DNA of 64,000 nt from Topomyia yanbarensis. Taxonomy: Eukaryota > Arthropoda > Insecta > Diptera > Culicidae. The notes beneath the pieces were generated by a model, which worked only from the letters and a program-made list of their open reading frames with translations, did no database searches and had not been told where the DNA came from. The translations under genes were made by a program, and so were the position numbers. Below are positions 47,940 to 59,500 of the stretch, in pieces. The stretch is taken from NCBI RefSeq assembly GCF_030247195.1, contig NC_080672.1, forward strand, positions 395,329,037-395,393,036, given 5' to 3'. Numbering within the stretch: position 1 is the stretch's first letter; each line of letters starts with the position of its first letter.

Positions 47940-49100
47940 CCCATGAGAATTTGCTCGGGAACGTCGCAATTAGATTGGCACAAAACTGTCGAATCGACAC
48001 GAGGAAGAGTGCAAGTTTTTATCCGAATTGATCCTCGATACCGCGGTTCATGCTCAGACGAAACGAGTTCACGGCGCAGACATCCAAAGACGTTCTCCCA
48101 AACCTTGGTGGGAGAAAGAGTGCTCGTACTTATACGTGGAGAAGGCAACCGCGGATAAAAGCATTCCGGGACGACGGGTTACCCACTAGCTATCGACAGT
48201 ACGCGACGTTAGAAACACGAATGAAGAGTTTGATGAAAGCCAAGAACCGTTGATTCTGGCTCCAGTTCGTCGACGGATTAACGAAAGAAACATCGATGAG
48301 CATTCTTTGGGCCACGACCCGACGTATGCGAAACCGAAACAGTACTAACGAGAGCGCGAAATATTCCAACCATTGAATATTCGATTTCACTAAAAAGTTT
48401 TGTTCGCATTCCGCCCCGGAACAGAAGATCTACCGCGCAGCGTTCCCTCACGATACCGCGAACGAAATACCTTTTTCGATGGTGGAATTCTCACCTACTC
48501 TCTTATCATGTAACAATAAAGATCCAGGGCCAGACAGCATCTAGTTCAACTTGTTGAAGAATCTGCCTGTTTCTTGAAGGTAATATTGTTCCAATATCCA
48601 GGAAAACTCGCCTCCGATCACAACTCGTATCGACCGATTGAAAAGCTCCCCTGTAGCCGGAGGTTGTTCCAGAATATGATCCTTTTCTGCCTTAATAATT
48701 TGGTCGAAGCACATGGTTCCTTCCCATTCCTTCCGCGATCTACATTCGGGCCTGACCGGCGCCGGTACTGATCAATAAACACTTCAGGATTACCAGGAGT
48801 CGCATATTGAAAGATGTTTCGCTACTCCCAAGCATAATTATCTACTGATTCCCTGTGCAACTTCAGCTAGTAGATAACGGAGTAGCAGCCAGGGATGATC
48901 ACACGAGCTCAAGCTCAAGCTCAAACTCAATAATTTGGTTGAAACAAATGGCTTCATCAGATAGAAAATTTGGCTTCCATAAAGGCAAAGAAGCGAATGA
49001 TTGTGTTGCGTTGCTCAACAGAAGAGCAAATGGCATCAGTTTTCTTGGATATAAATTATCCGATATCGATTCTGTTTATATCGTTTTGTATCACTTGTAA
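47940..49100 (+). pseudogene. I/Loner-like LINE reverse transcriptase, broken
   Basis: KPWWEKECS (about 48081-48110) is the post-endonuclease block. GPDS (about 48528) is followed by FQYPGKLASDHNSYRPIEKLPC (about 48588-48650), then FQNMILFCLNNLVEAHGS, and FGFHKGKEANDCVALL (about 48970-49015). MASVFLDI (about 49030-49055) equals the reverse transcriptase motif A start (xxxVFLDIKGAFD), where it degrades. Several stops and frameshifts lie between these. A short agctca repeat (48904-48930) interrupts it. The palm with YADD is absent. The clade is assigned from memory of the NSYRPIxxLxxxxxLFExM and GFRKGxGTNDCLALL patterns. Confidence 0.65.
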
Positions 49101-49241
49101 AGTGTATTTTTCGGCTTATCAATCGTGAATTAGACAGCGAAAACAACAATATTGGTTTTACTTCCAAGGTTTCGATGGGATTATTCCACCTTTAACAAAG
49201 ATTCTAAAAAGAGTTCGTAGTTACTGGAGTGTACATAAATA

Positions 49242-50704
49242 TTAGGGCATTGCAAAAAAAATTTTTTTTTGAATTCTCAAAGGCCCCCCCTCTCATATTG
49301 TGACAAATGTCAAAGTAAGCTCAGATGCCAAATTTCACATCATTTGGACAGTTTTAGACCCCCGCCCACTTCGCTTGAAATTTTTTGAAATTGGTGGTAT
49401 GGGAAAATATGGAGGAAAAATACATGAAATGCTATAACTTTTGAAGTAGCAATCAGAAAATTACAATTTATACCTCTTTTGAAAGGAAATAATCTAAGTA
49501 TTTGAATGAAGATATATTTGTTTCTTGAAAAATACGGGAAAGTGGGGTACTGGGTCATCTTGGCCCCAAAATCCCCTATTTTTAATGATTTTTCTGCTCC
49601 GTGAGGCAAATAATACATATTTTGTAGTTTTTCTAATGTGAAAAAATCTCAGAAATCGAACGGAACCCTTTTGACCTTAGTTCGAATACGAGAAGTTGGG
49701 GTTATAGGGCTTTTTGTCAGTCATATTAAATTTTATCATTTTCTCATGCATATATCTCTATTATTCTTCAATCAATTTTCATAAAATGTAACTTATTGAA
49801 CGTGTAAAATTCTGAAGAATAAAACAAAAATAAAAACGTTAAAGGTAAAACTCAGAAACATCAAACTTTTTGATATTTACTCTACAAATCTCATTTTTTA
49901 CATTATTTGTCCTAATACCTCAACTTCCCCTATTTTTCCAGTTATGAAACTTTTCTCATGTGATCCCTAAGCATATTTTACACTAAAAGTAGTAAATTAA
50001 ATAAGAATGTTGTTGCTAAATGGAGTTAATATGTGCGATTTTATGGTAAAAATGTGAAATCGACACTATATGTCAGATAATTTGATGTTCCTGAATTTTA
50101 CCGGTAACGAATCTATTTTTGTTATAATCCTAAGGATTTTCCACGTTCAACAAGGTATAGTTTATGAAAATTGAGTGAAGAATGATAGAGATATATTCAC
50201 GAGAAAATGATGAAGTTTAATATGAATGTCAAAAGGCCATTTAACCCCAACTTCTCGTATTCGGACTAAGGTCAAAAGGGTTCCGTTCGATTTCTGAGAT
50301 TTTTTTACATTAGAAAAACTATAAAATATGTATTATTTGCATCACGGAGCAGAAAAATCATTAAAAATAGGGGATTTTGGGGCCAAAATGACCCAGTACC
50401 CCACTTTCCCGTATTTTTCTAGGAACAAATATATCTCCATTCAAATACTAAGATTATTTCCTTCCAAAAGAGGTATAAATTTTAATTTTCTGATTGCTAC
50501 TTCAAAAGTTATAGCATTTAATGTATTTTTCCTCCATATTTTCCCATAGAACCAATTTCAAAAAATTTCAAGCGAAGTGGGCGGTGGTCTAAAATTGTCC
50601 AAATGATGTGAAATTTGGCATCTGAGCTTACTTTGACATTTGTCACAATATGAGAGGGGGGGCCTTTGAGAATTCAAAAAAAAATTTTTTTTGCAATGCC
50701 CTAA
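49242..50704. mobile_element. 1.46-kb palindromic element, TA-flanked
   Basis: The ends ttagggcattgcaaaaaaaa and, inverted, the same sequence face each other, with TA outside (49240-49241 and 50705-50706). The arms stay complementary inward to about 49885 and 50075 (around 650 bases each) with point differences, leaving a spacer of under 200 bases. Mirror frames at 49340-49618 (minus) and 50328-50549 (plus) are one arm read twice and show no known domain. Transcripts would fold into a long hairpin. Confidence 0.85.
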
Positions 50705-50879
50705 TAAACAGTGTTGCTGAACTCGCAAAAATAACTCTTGTATTTCTCATTCGCGTGTTCTCATTGCGCCCAACACTCGTATCCGTGTGTTCTCCATGCA
50801 TGCCTTTCTTTCGTTCACTCCCCAGCCGGGTAGAATTTCTGCGAGAGCCAGTCGGCCAAAAGCGACTCAAATTGCACAT

Positions 50880-51115
50880 ATTGAAACCCACTCTTTCGTT
50901 CGCACCCACCCACTGGCGCTCACTCCTACTGCTGCTACCACTCGTCCGTGCTCCCACTCGCCCATGCTCCCGCTCACCCATGCTCCCACTCGTCCGTACT
51001 CCCACTCGTAGCCACTCGCGCTCTTTAACCCACTCGTATCTTCCGCACTCTTAAGCGCGTTCGCCTTCACTCGCACTCTTGCAGTCGCTAGCGCTCTCGC
51101 TCCCACTCGCATTTC
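50880..51115. repeat. Subterminal cactcg-rich repeats of the hAT element
   Basis: gctcccactcgcccatg-like units of about 12 bases recur many times (about 50930-51010), then cactcgcactc-type words. The right subterminal region (63650-63950) has inverted gagtgcgagtg words. hAT transposases bind short subterminal repeats, which is a plausible role here. ORFs through this stretch are composition artefacts. Confidence 0.55.
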
Positions 51116-51715
51116 GTTCTTCGTTGGTAGACCAATAATGTATGAAAATGAATTTATTCGGATATTTTATGTACAAAGTCTAAGCCGCGGCTGTTTGAAG
51201 ATCGATTTGCACAATACGTCTGGCTTTCGTCACCGGTACAGCACGTCATGGGAACGTCAAAATTAGTTATATGCAGTTAAATGTAGGTATTCACACACAA
51301 CATCAACAGCACGGAATGCTTTGACGTACGGGAAGTGTGAACGAGAGACGCATTCAACTTATCTTGATGGAACGACGACGTGGCGTTGACGGACATTTAC
51401 GTTGATGGAAGCTAATGTATCGTCTGCATTGAGGTTGACATGACGCTGGTATAACGGAAAAGGAAAATAAACGCACCCGAATGAAATGCAGTTGCGTTAA
51501 AACGCAAATTAAAAAAAAAGTACAAAATTGCTTGGATTAACACTTTTAAATATGTGGAACCTTAACATGTCAAATATATATAATTCCCCTCAATGCTGCA
51601 TATATGCATTTCTTAAAATAATTAAATAGTTACTACAAGAGTCAGTCCCATAAAGATAGGAAATCGCAAAGAAAACGGGACAAATCTACGATCATGGGTA
51701 TTATACATTCCTGGT

Positions 51716-52121
51716 CAGAGTTAAAAATATTCAAATTCATTGAATGAAAATTGATCATATTCAGCCGAATTCATTTTCAATATTCAGTGACGCAGCTGAA
51801 AACGTCAAACGAACAAACCGCCCTTTCATCCATGCAGATTTTCATTCGTCTTCGATTATTACACGAAGCGACCGTGCAGCAACGAATCAAACGCATCAAA
51901 GTAGGCCCTGGCACAATGTAAGCGATGATCATTGTTGTTTCATATGCTTTACCGGCATTTGAAAACATTTTCCTAGATAATTAGTGAAATGAATATATTG
52001 TACGATATTCAACTGAATGAATAAGAAGGGATATTTGAATGAATATTTTTTCTATTCACCGCGAGTCAGGTCAGGTTCATTTTCAGCCGTCTAAAAAGAC
52101 CTTCGATTATTTTTAACTATG
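51716..52121. mobile_element. hAT-like MITE, 406 bp
   Basis: The ends cagagttaaaaatattcaaa and, inverted, catagttaaaaataatcgaa agree at 17 of 20 positions. The 8-base flanks are identical (ttcctggt at 51708-51715 and 52122-52129). No coding frame has a recognisable domain. It is nested in the larger hAT element. Confidence 0.75.
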
Positions 52122-52129
52122 TTCCTGGT

Positions 52130-53605
52130 ACATGAATCGGATATTCGGATTAAATACATGGTTTCAAGATAAACGTATTTAATGCGGCTCACTGCAAAAT
52201 TTCAAAACCATTAACAAACATTGGCTTCTATAGAATATGTATGTAGGAGATCGACTACCGTCATAAAGTGAATTTCTAAACATAAGGACTTATTTTATTG
52301 AATATTTCGTGACCAATTCCAATATACACTGTCCTTGTCCTCCAAATTACGACGGAATCAGAGCAAATCTATCAGCTGTAAGAAAAGTACTCTATGCGTT
52401 ATATATTCTAAAACATTCGTTCACAGTCCTAAATTGATACAACCAGCAGACTATATTAGAAGAAATCTCTAGTGAATGATTTTGCGCACTTTTCATTAAT
52501 CTGAACTCTGCACTTTAAAAGTGTGAGTAATCAAGCTGCTACTGAAAACTGCAAGCTGTCAAAACACATGTATTTGAAGTTATAGAGATGGTACTCTCAT
52601 AGACAGGCCAGTCGACATAACCAGCCTATGAGATATTTTTTAGTAGAATGTTAAGTGCGTAATACGGTTCGAATCGAGTTTTTGTGCCACAAGCAATACT
52701 TGCATTGAAATAGTATTTTTTACTTGCTCGTCAACTCCTCATGCTGGCTTTTCCCAGATAACGAATTAACTGGTTTATTTTGCCGATTGGTATTTTCCCG
52801 AATAGGTTGTTTTACCGAATTAAGTATAAAAAGTTATTTCCAATAGCAATTAAATAGTATAAAGGATGATTCAATATTTAAATTTGACAAAAAACATGGA
52901 TGTGGGATGATAAATTATAGAATTAATAGTCAAAATGTATAGAATAGTTAAGGTAATTATTAAAATCAAACATTAAATGAAAATAGTTTCTCTTTGAGCG
53001 TTTTGGTGGAATGCTGAAAATGAAAATTTTGAAAATGCTGAATTTAAATGAAAATTAAAATGCCTAAAGAAATGAAATATCTCTGAATTAATTCCTACTA
53101 TCGTGATTCACTTGCTTCTCTTATTCATACACATAATCTTAGGTTTTGATCATTTCAACAAGTATATACCAAAGTTTTATAAATCTGTACTAATTGAGAT
53201 TTGAACATGACTGAACAACATTATTTTCGGTAATACTGATTCTTCTTGACGAAAAAAAAGTTTGCACAATACTGTTCAAATAATTACTCACGATAATTTA
53301 CTATATATAAGTGGGACGCAACTTTATTCCATTTACCATCTTAGTAAAATTGGTAGTAGCAGATTAGTTTTATTTTACTTTTTTCAATAAATTATATTAC
53401 ATTCGTGTTTCCAATTTTCATTGTTCAAAAAAGAAACTATCCTTAAAAAGCTTTAGATTTTATTGCTGGATATCACATACATGCTTCCCTTCTGCCCAGA
53501 AGTGCGTAATATACGCCCTTTACTTCTGCTCAGAAGTGTATAATCGGTACAAAAATGCAAACCCATTAGCCAGCATGGACTTTTATAGAATATGTGGTAT
53601 TATTT
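52130..53605. other. AT-rich interior of the large hAT element, no gene seen
   Basis: Two related segments, about 52196-52243 and 53550-53597, share aaaaccattaacaaacattgg-like and atagaatatgt words and look like an old duplication. A pair of cagaagtg words with similar flanks lies near 53500 and 53530. No transposase motif was recognised. Confidence 0.4.
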
Positions 53606-53733
53606 CCTTAACCCTCCGGAAGTCGCACTTATGGCCCACTGAACGAGCAGCCGCTGTTGCTCTAAGACGATTTCGCTAGATTTTCAGAGCAGTGTGCACT
53701 CAGTGCACTAGCGCGACTTCCGCAAGGTTAAGG
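53606..53733. mobile_element. 128-bp MITE
   Basis: The ends ccttaaccctccggaagtcg and, inverted, ccttaaccttgcggaagtcg match at all but two positions. The interior contains gtgcactcagtgcac. A half copy of the family lies at 8684-8734. The target duplication is not clear. Confidence 0.7.
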
Positions 53734-53739
53734 GGTTGC

Positions 53740-54181
53740 CTGGTGTAGTGGGCAAAAAAACATTATTGTTTTTTTATTCGTTTAATTGTTTAATTGAACC
53801 TCTAGAAAAGCCCAGTGTAATCTCGGTGGCCAGACTGATCTTCTTTTGTTCTAAACAACCACGCGTTTCAACGATTTCAGTCTATCGGCAACTTTAATAG
53901 CATCTTTCTCGAAATCGCATTTTTAAAATTGTCGATAACTCAAAAACCATTCAACGAATTGACTTAATTTTTTATGAGAATGCATAACATGTGTAATCGA
54001 TGAACTAAGGGAAAATGGAATACAAAAATCTTCCTCGTTATTTTGAAGAAAAGTGAACGAATTTTATTTTTCGGTTTTTCTTATGCCATTTTCCGAAATT
54101 CCAACTGTTCTATATTTTTTTTGGTTCATCGAGTAACTACAAGTCTATGTTTTAAAAATCTTATTGAATTTCTAATTTCAG
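53740..54181. other. AT-rich DNA before the Ty3 insertion
   Basis: No gene recognised. The last part (54160-54181) is a pyrimidine-rich run ending tttctaatttcag, a fair splice acceptor in front of the short open frame that follows. Confidence 0.35.
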
Positions 54182-54273
54182 ACAATTGTATCAAGAGTTA
54201 TCATGTCCTCCGCGGCATTCCTCGACATGGAAATGGTTGAAAGTCTTCTCTTCGAACGCTCGTACGTGTGGCT
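54182..54273 (+). pseudogene. Possible coding exon cut by the Ty3 insertion
   Basis: After an acceptor-like tttcag an ATG at 54203 opens MSSAAFLDMEMVESLLFERS, in codons more GC-rich than the surroundings. The LTR begins at 54274 inside this frame. Across the insertion (skipping to 63223) the frame stays open for about 35 codons but becomes AT-rich, so the exon may instead end at a gtacgt donor at 54262. It lies inside the large hAT element and could be a transposase or captured-gene exon. No family is recognised and chance is possible. Confidence 0.3.
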
Positions 54274-55459
54274 TAATATCTCTTCTGCGACAGATACTCC
54301 CGAACAAACTCACAGAGCAAGAGACCGTGGATACTGTGATCTCCGGGTCGGCTTGCTACTGAGTAATCGGAGGGGCTTCGCGGAACAAGGTGGTGCACAA
54401 AACTATTGTATTTCTGGGATGTTTTATGGTTGGAAGTGGAAAAGCTAATTTACAGTAAAAAACGAAATTTATTTAAATAAAAAAAAGCAAACTAGGTGTG
54501 GGTGTGTGTGGTGTGGTTTATTGGGCTATTGTACGGGTTCAATATGGGTAAGATTCCGTTGCGGTACGTACCGGTGCTGCTACGTTGCACGTGGTGTTCG
54601 ATGCTTGCGAGCGCTCGCTGAAGATTCCGGACGATGCTCGTTGGGTTCGCTGTTGGGGCTGGTGGCACTGCTATGGCGTTCCAATACCCGTGGCTCGCGA
54701 TGACGCCAGCGGATTGTGATGGCGGATGGGTGGCGTGGCGGGAAGGAAACTGTACGGCGTCTTCCTTCTTTGGCTCGATCGATGGGCCACGGACGATACC
54801 GTATTGGCTTCACCGAGAAGGGCCCTCCTTTACGCTTAGGGCACACTGCCCGAGGGTTCACAGGGCTCTGTGGCACCTGTAGGCTAGCTCCTTGACAGTT
54901 AGACTTCGGCAGATTCCTCTGCCTAGGCCGAAACGTGTGCAGTGAGGAATTTAATCGGTTATAAAAAAGGTCCTAAATGGGACATATAGCGAACGTGAGA
55001 CATACAGTACCAGGATAGGTTCGATGGAGCCATTTACCTGAATGAACAGAAGAATTCTGGATCTCCAAGACGTCGGTTAAGTCCAGTCTCACAATTTAGA
55101 AATACTTTCCACTCACTTCTTATACACACGAACGCCGTTGTACTAATGACCGTGTACTTTCAATTTCCTCTTCCCTTACTACCGCCAGCCACCATTGCTA
55201 TTTCCATTCCAGGTGTAACCTATTACCACCCCTTTCAGGGGTGTATTTCTTCGTATTACAGTTTCGACCCATTCCAGCCCAATGTTTTTATTTACAATTA
55301 TGTGTGATGTGTATTTGTCCCTACTATTTACATTTTATATATATATTTATTTATTTATTTTACTACTAACCCTACTAACATTAACATTAAGAAACACAAC
55401 AGTTTAAAAAAATACAAAAATGCACATAAAAATCATCGGGACTTGTAACGACGGTTACA
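54274..55459 (-). repeat. 3' LTR of the Ty3/gypsy element
   Basis: 1186 bases, almost identical to 62033-63218. It contains taattta/aataaa-type words, and the duplicated frames at 54506-54703 and 54580-54876 are simply LTR sequence without homology. It sits at the downstream end of the minus-strand element. Confidence 0.95.
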
Positions 55460-56589
55460 CTATCCTCCCGCCCGGTAAAATAAATAATTAATCTATGATG
55501 AATTATTTATTTTAACCTAAACACTTCACAAAATAAACTAATGAAATTGAAAGACAAATGCCAATATAAAATGAAAGCTAATTAAACGACACGGAACAAT
55601 ATAAAAATGATTTGAAAAACTAGACATGAAACAACAGTTTAAGATCAACTGGCAATTATAGGTCAGATTTCCCTAGGAAATGTGCCATAATACAACACGT
55701 GTGATTTTATCCTGTATGTATACATGTAGATAGCACGAGCACAATTGCGGCGAAAACGATCAATCTAATTCATCCGTTAATCCATTTCATCTTCGAGCGA
55801 TATCAGCAATGAAACGACAAAGGATGATTAGTTGAGCTTAGCACACGAACGCGACTATCTGTTATTCGGACAGATGGTAAAACAAAATGCAATTAGTTAA
55901 ACAATTTCATCATATAAAAACAAATAGTTACACGATATGGACAATGCTTCTAACTGTGGTGAATCTGTGAGATAGGTAAGTAAATATTACTGTATCGTTA
56001 ATCGTTAAGCTGATTTTATGATTATTTCCAGCATTATTCCATCAGGCGGCCGTCCTGACTGATATAGGAACAATAATGAGAACAAGCTAAATCTGATTAG
56101 ATACGGGTACATTCTATTGCTATGGTAGGTAATCTTGCATGTTGAGCTGATACGGATTTCTAAAATTCTATAGGTGTAAATGGTATCATGATTCACGTGT
56201 TAGCACCGTTCTTTTGTATGGCGCCTATACAAAAGAACCTCCTGTTCTCTCTATCCTTCTACCTAAAAATTCTATCTGTGTGACGTCACTATTTCATAGT
56301 ACTAATTTTGATTTATTTTCTCCTAGGTTCATTCCCCATTAGTGAGTGACTCCACTCAGAGGATTTTATCGGTTGCCGTGATAGTGCAAACTCTCAGAGA
56401 GGTTTCTAGCGAGAGAGGAAGTAAGCACTTTTCGCGTGAGGAACACTCTCAGAGTGAGATTATTCATCCGGCCTATGGTTCACGATGACTACAGTCTTTA
56501 CTACGTTGCTATAATTGCTGCCATAATGCATCACATGTTGCAGTTGTAAACACTAGTCAGTCTTAAAAAAATTTCATTCTAACACCTTT
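55460..56589 (-). other. 3' noncoding region of the Ty3 element with polypurine tract
   Basis: Between the pol stop and the 3' LTR there are 1.1 kb without a convincing frame, so no env gene is present. The complement of 55460-55475 reads ccgggcgggaggatag, a polypurine tract placed right at the LTR for plus-strand DNA priming. Confidence 0.75.
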
Positions 56590-59500
56590 TTATGTTTTAG
56601 GATCATCACCAGGGCGAAGGTCTGCAGCAGAGAAAACACCAAGATTCCTTCCCGCTTCATCTGCGACCTCGTATGAACTGGTCCCGCGTCTAGCTACGAT
56701 AACGCACGGTGTGTACACAGGCCCATATTTGGCGTTGTACTTATCCACCGCTGATGACTGCTTGAAATTTCGCTTGTAGACCTTTTGCCCTATCTGGTAA
56801 GTCGAACAAAAACGTTTGTGTCTTAAATTATACACCCTGCTACTTTTGTCATGACTTTTCCTCAGGTTCTGTTCAACGATCTGAAACATCTTCTCATTGA
56901 TCTCGCTACGTCTACCATCCCTTTCTTCCGCTGTAACGTCTGTCCCATCTCTATCTAGCTTATGTTCGTCACCTTTTGTGACGTTCTCATGACCATAGAG
57001 AATCCTGTACGGCGAAAAGCCAGTGGATGAATGAATGGTCGTGTTAAGCATTTCCTCGACCTCTGCAATTTTTGTGTCCCACAATCGTTGATCCTGCTGC
57101 ATATAGGTTCTCAAACAGGCGTTGATGGTCCTATTAGCTCGCTCCACAGGATTAGACTGACTGTGGTGGCGTGAATTCGGCCAATGTTGGATTCCACGGC
57201 GTTTTAGAAGAGCCTGGAATTCCTTTCCTACAAATGTTGTGGCATTATCCGTGATGATGATTTCCGGAGTTCCAAAGCGCCTCAGCCAGTAATCCTCCAC
57301 GATTCGGCATACTTCTTTACTCTCAATCCTCCTCATTGGTACCAGGAGTGTCCATTTAGAGAACAGGTCCATCATGACCATCAAATGACACTTTCCCTGC
57401 TTGCTGCGAGGAAGGCTCTGAATAAAGTCCATCGCCAAGATCTGGAAGGGTTTACTACTAAGCCTCTGGTTCCCCATCTCCGGAGCGGTTGCCAACGTTG
57501 ATGGTTTGCACTGCTTGCATGTACTGCACGACTGCACGTAACGCTTTGTTTGTATGGCCATTTTCGGCCAGTAGTAGCGAATTTTTAGCTTGTGAATAGT
57601 TTTCTCATATCCAGGATGTAAGGATTGATCATGTTCTTGTTTTAAAACTTCTTCCCTTAGATCGTCTGGCAAGCATAACTTCCATTCATAGCGATAATCC
57701 ATTACATCCGTGGGCGAGGATACAAATTTGAATAATTTGTCATTCTCGATTTTAAAATCGGCAAAATCTTCAGGGGTTTCCAGAACCTTCTGGTAGGTCT
57801 GGGAATACCAATCGTTTCGTGCCAACTCCACTGTTTCTACCGCGCGGGATAGGGCATCCGGAACCACGTTTTCGGACCCCTTGCGGTGCTTTATAATCAT
57901 GTCGTGTTGTTGCAGCAACATGCTCCAACGACTCAGCTTGGATGACGGTTTCCATTTGGAGTTCATGATACATGATAATGCAGAGGAATCGGTGATCAAT
58001 GAGAACCGAGTTCCTTCTACATATGGTCGAAATTTCTCGATGGCTTCCAAAGCTGCCACACCTGCTTTTTCCGCAGCTTTCCATGCTCTTTGCGACATGG
58101 TTAGCTTACGTGAAAAATAGGCAATTACGTGCTCCCTGCCATCAGTTTCCTGGGTCAAAACACCCGCGATTGCCGTGTCACTTGCGTCAGTCTGGATCGT
58201 GAAGGGCCTCTCGAAGTCTGGACAAGCTAGTATCGGCGCTGTTATTAATTTTTCTTTGAGGGTGGAAAAAGCTTGCTCGGCTTCTTCGTCCCACCGTACA
58301 ACTTTTGGCTTTCCCTTTAGCAAATTCGTTAAGGGGGCCGTCACTTCGCTAAATCCTTCTATAAAACGCCGATAGTAGTTCACCATCCCTAAAAAGCGCC
58401 TTAACGACCTGACCGACGTAGGACGTTCAAAATTTACTATGACCTCAATCCGATCAGGGTTTGGCCTTAATCCTGTCTTCGACAGCACGAAACCCAAGTA
58501 TGGTAGCTCTGGCACACCAAACTTAGATTTCTCCAAATTTATCGACAGATTGGCAGCACGTAATCGTCTAGCTACTTCTTTCAGACATCGGAGATGCTCC
58601 TCAAACGTGTTGCTTACAATGACAATGTCGTCAAGGTAAACAAACAAGTTTGGTTCCAAAGGAACTTGCCAAAAAGCCTTCGACAAGTCTATGGTTGATA
58701 AGTACTTTGAAGCCCCTAATCTCCCTAGTATTCGGTCCTGATGTGGAAGGGGGTAGGCGTCTCTCCGTGTCCTTAGATTCAATTTTCTGGCATCTATACA
58801 CATCCTAACCTTTAGGCAATCTTTCCCGTCCTCTGAAACTCCCTTTTTCATTACTGGAACTATCAGAAGAGCCCAGTCGCTATTCGACCTTTCAACGACC
58901 CCTGATTCAATCCATTTATCCAATTCCTCATTCACGCTCTTCTGGACTTCCGGTGACCATGGATACGGATTCAGACGAACTGGATCTGTATTCTTAAAAT
59001 CTTCCGTGAACTCTATCTTGTGGGTTATTAATGGTGTTACATCCAGTTTTTCACCCTCACGAAATACCTTAAACTCCTTTTTGACCTTTTCTAACTCAGT
59101 CTTCTGTTCTGCTGTTAATATTGTCTCTTCATCATCAACCTCTTCTTCCATTTCCTCAAACGATGCTATCTCCGAGCTAACTGACGGTTCAATGCTAAAA
59201 AGTTTCCAAAAATTCATCCCTAATATCAACCGACGACTCAGGGCAGGGGCAACGATAGTGGTAACAATCTTGGTTTGGCCGTTGAACGTGATTGGCGCAT
59301 TAACGAATCCCTTGACTTCCAAGGCGGTTCCTCCTGCGGTCGTTGGCTTCAACTTGGTGGGTTGCAACTTTAGCTTTAGGTCGCGTAACAACTTTCCACT
59401 ACCTATCCCTAAAACCGTCATTTGCGCACCACAATCCAGCAAACCTAACACCTTTACTCCCATCACGTCTACCTTCGCAAATGGCCGATTATCTCCATCT

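Noticed and set aside
54506..54876. Duplicated 65- and 98-codon genes, repeated at 62265-62635
   Set aside because: They lie wholly in the LTRs and are copied with them; no similarity to known proteins, so they are incidental.
55460..56589. An env gene of the Ty3 element
   Set aside because: No frame longer than about 63 codons and no signal peptide or membrane anchor was seen between pol and the 3' LTR.
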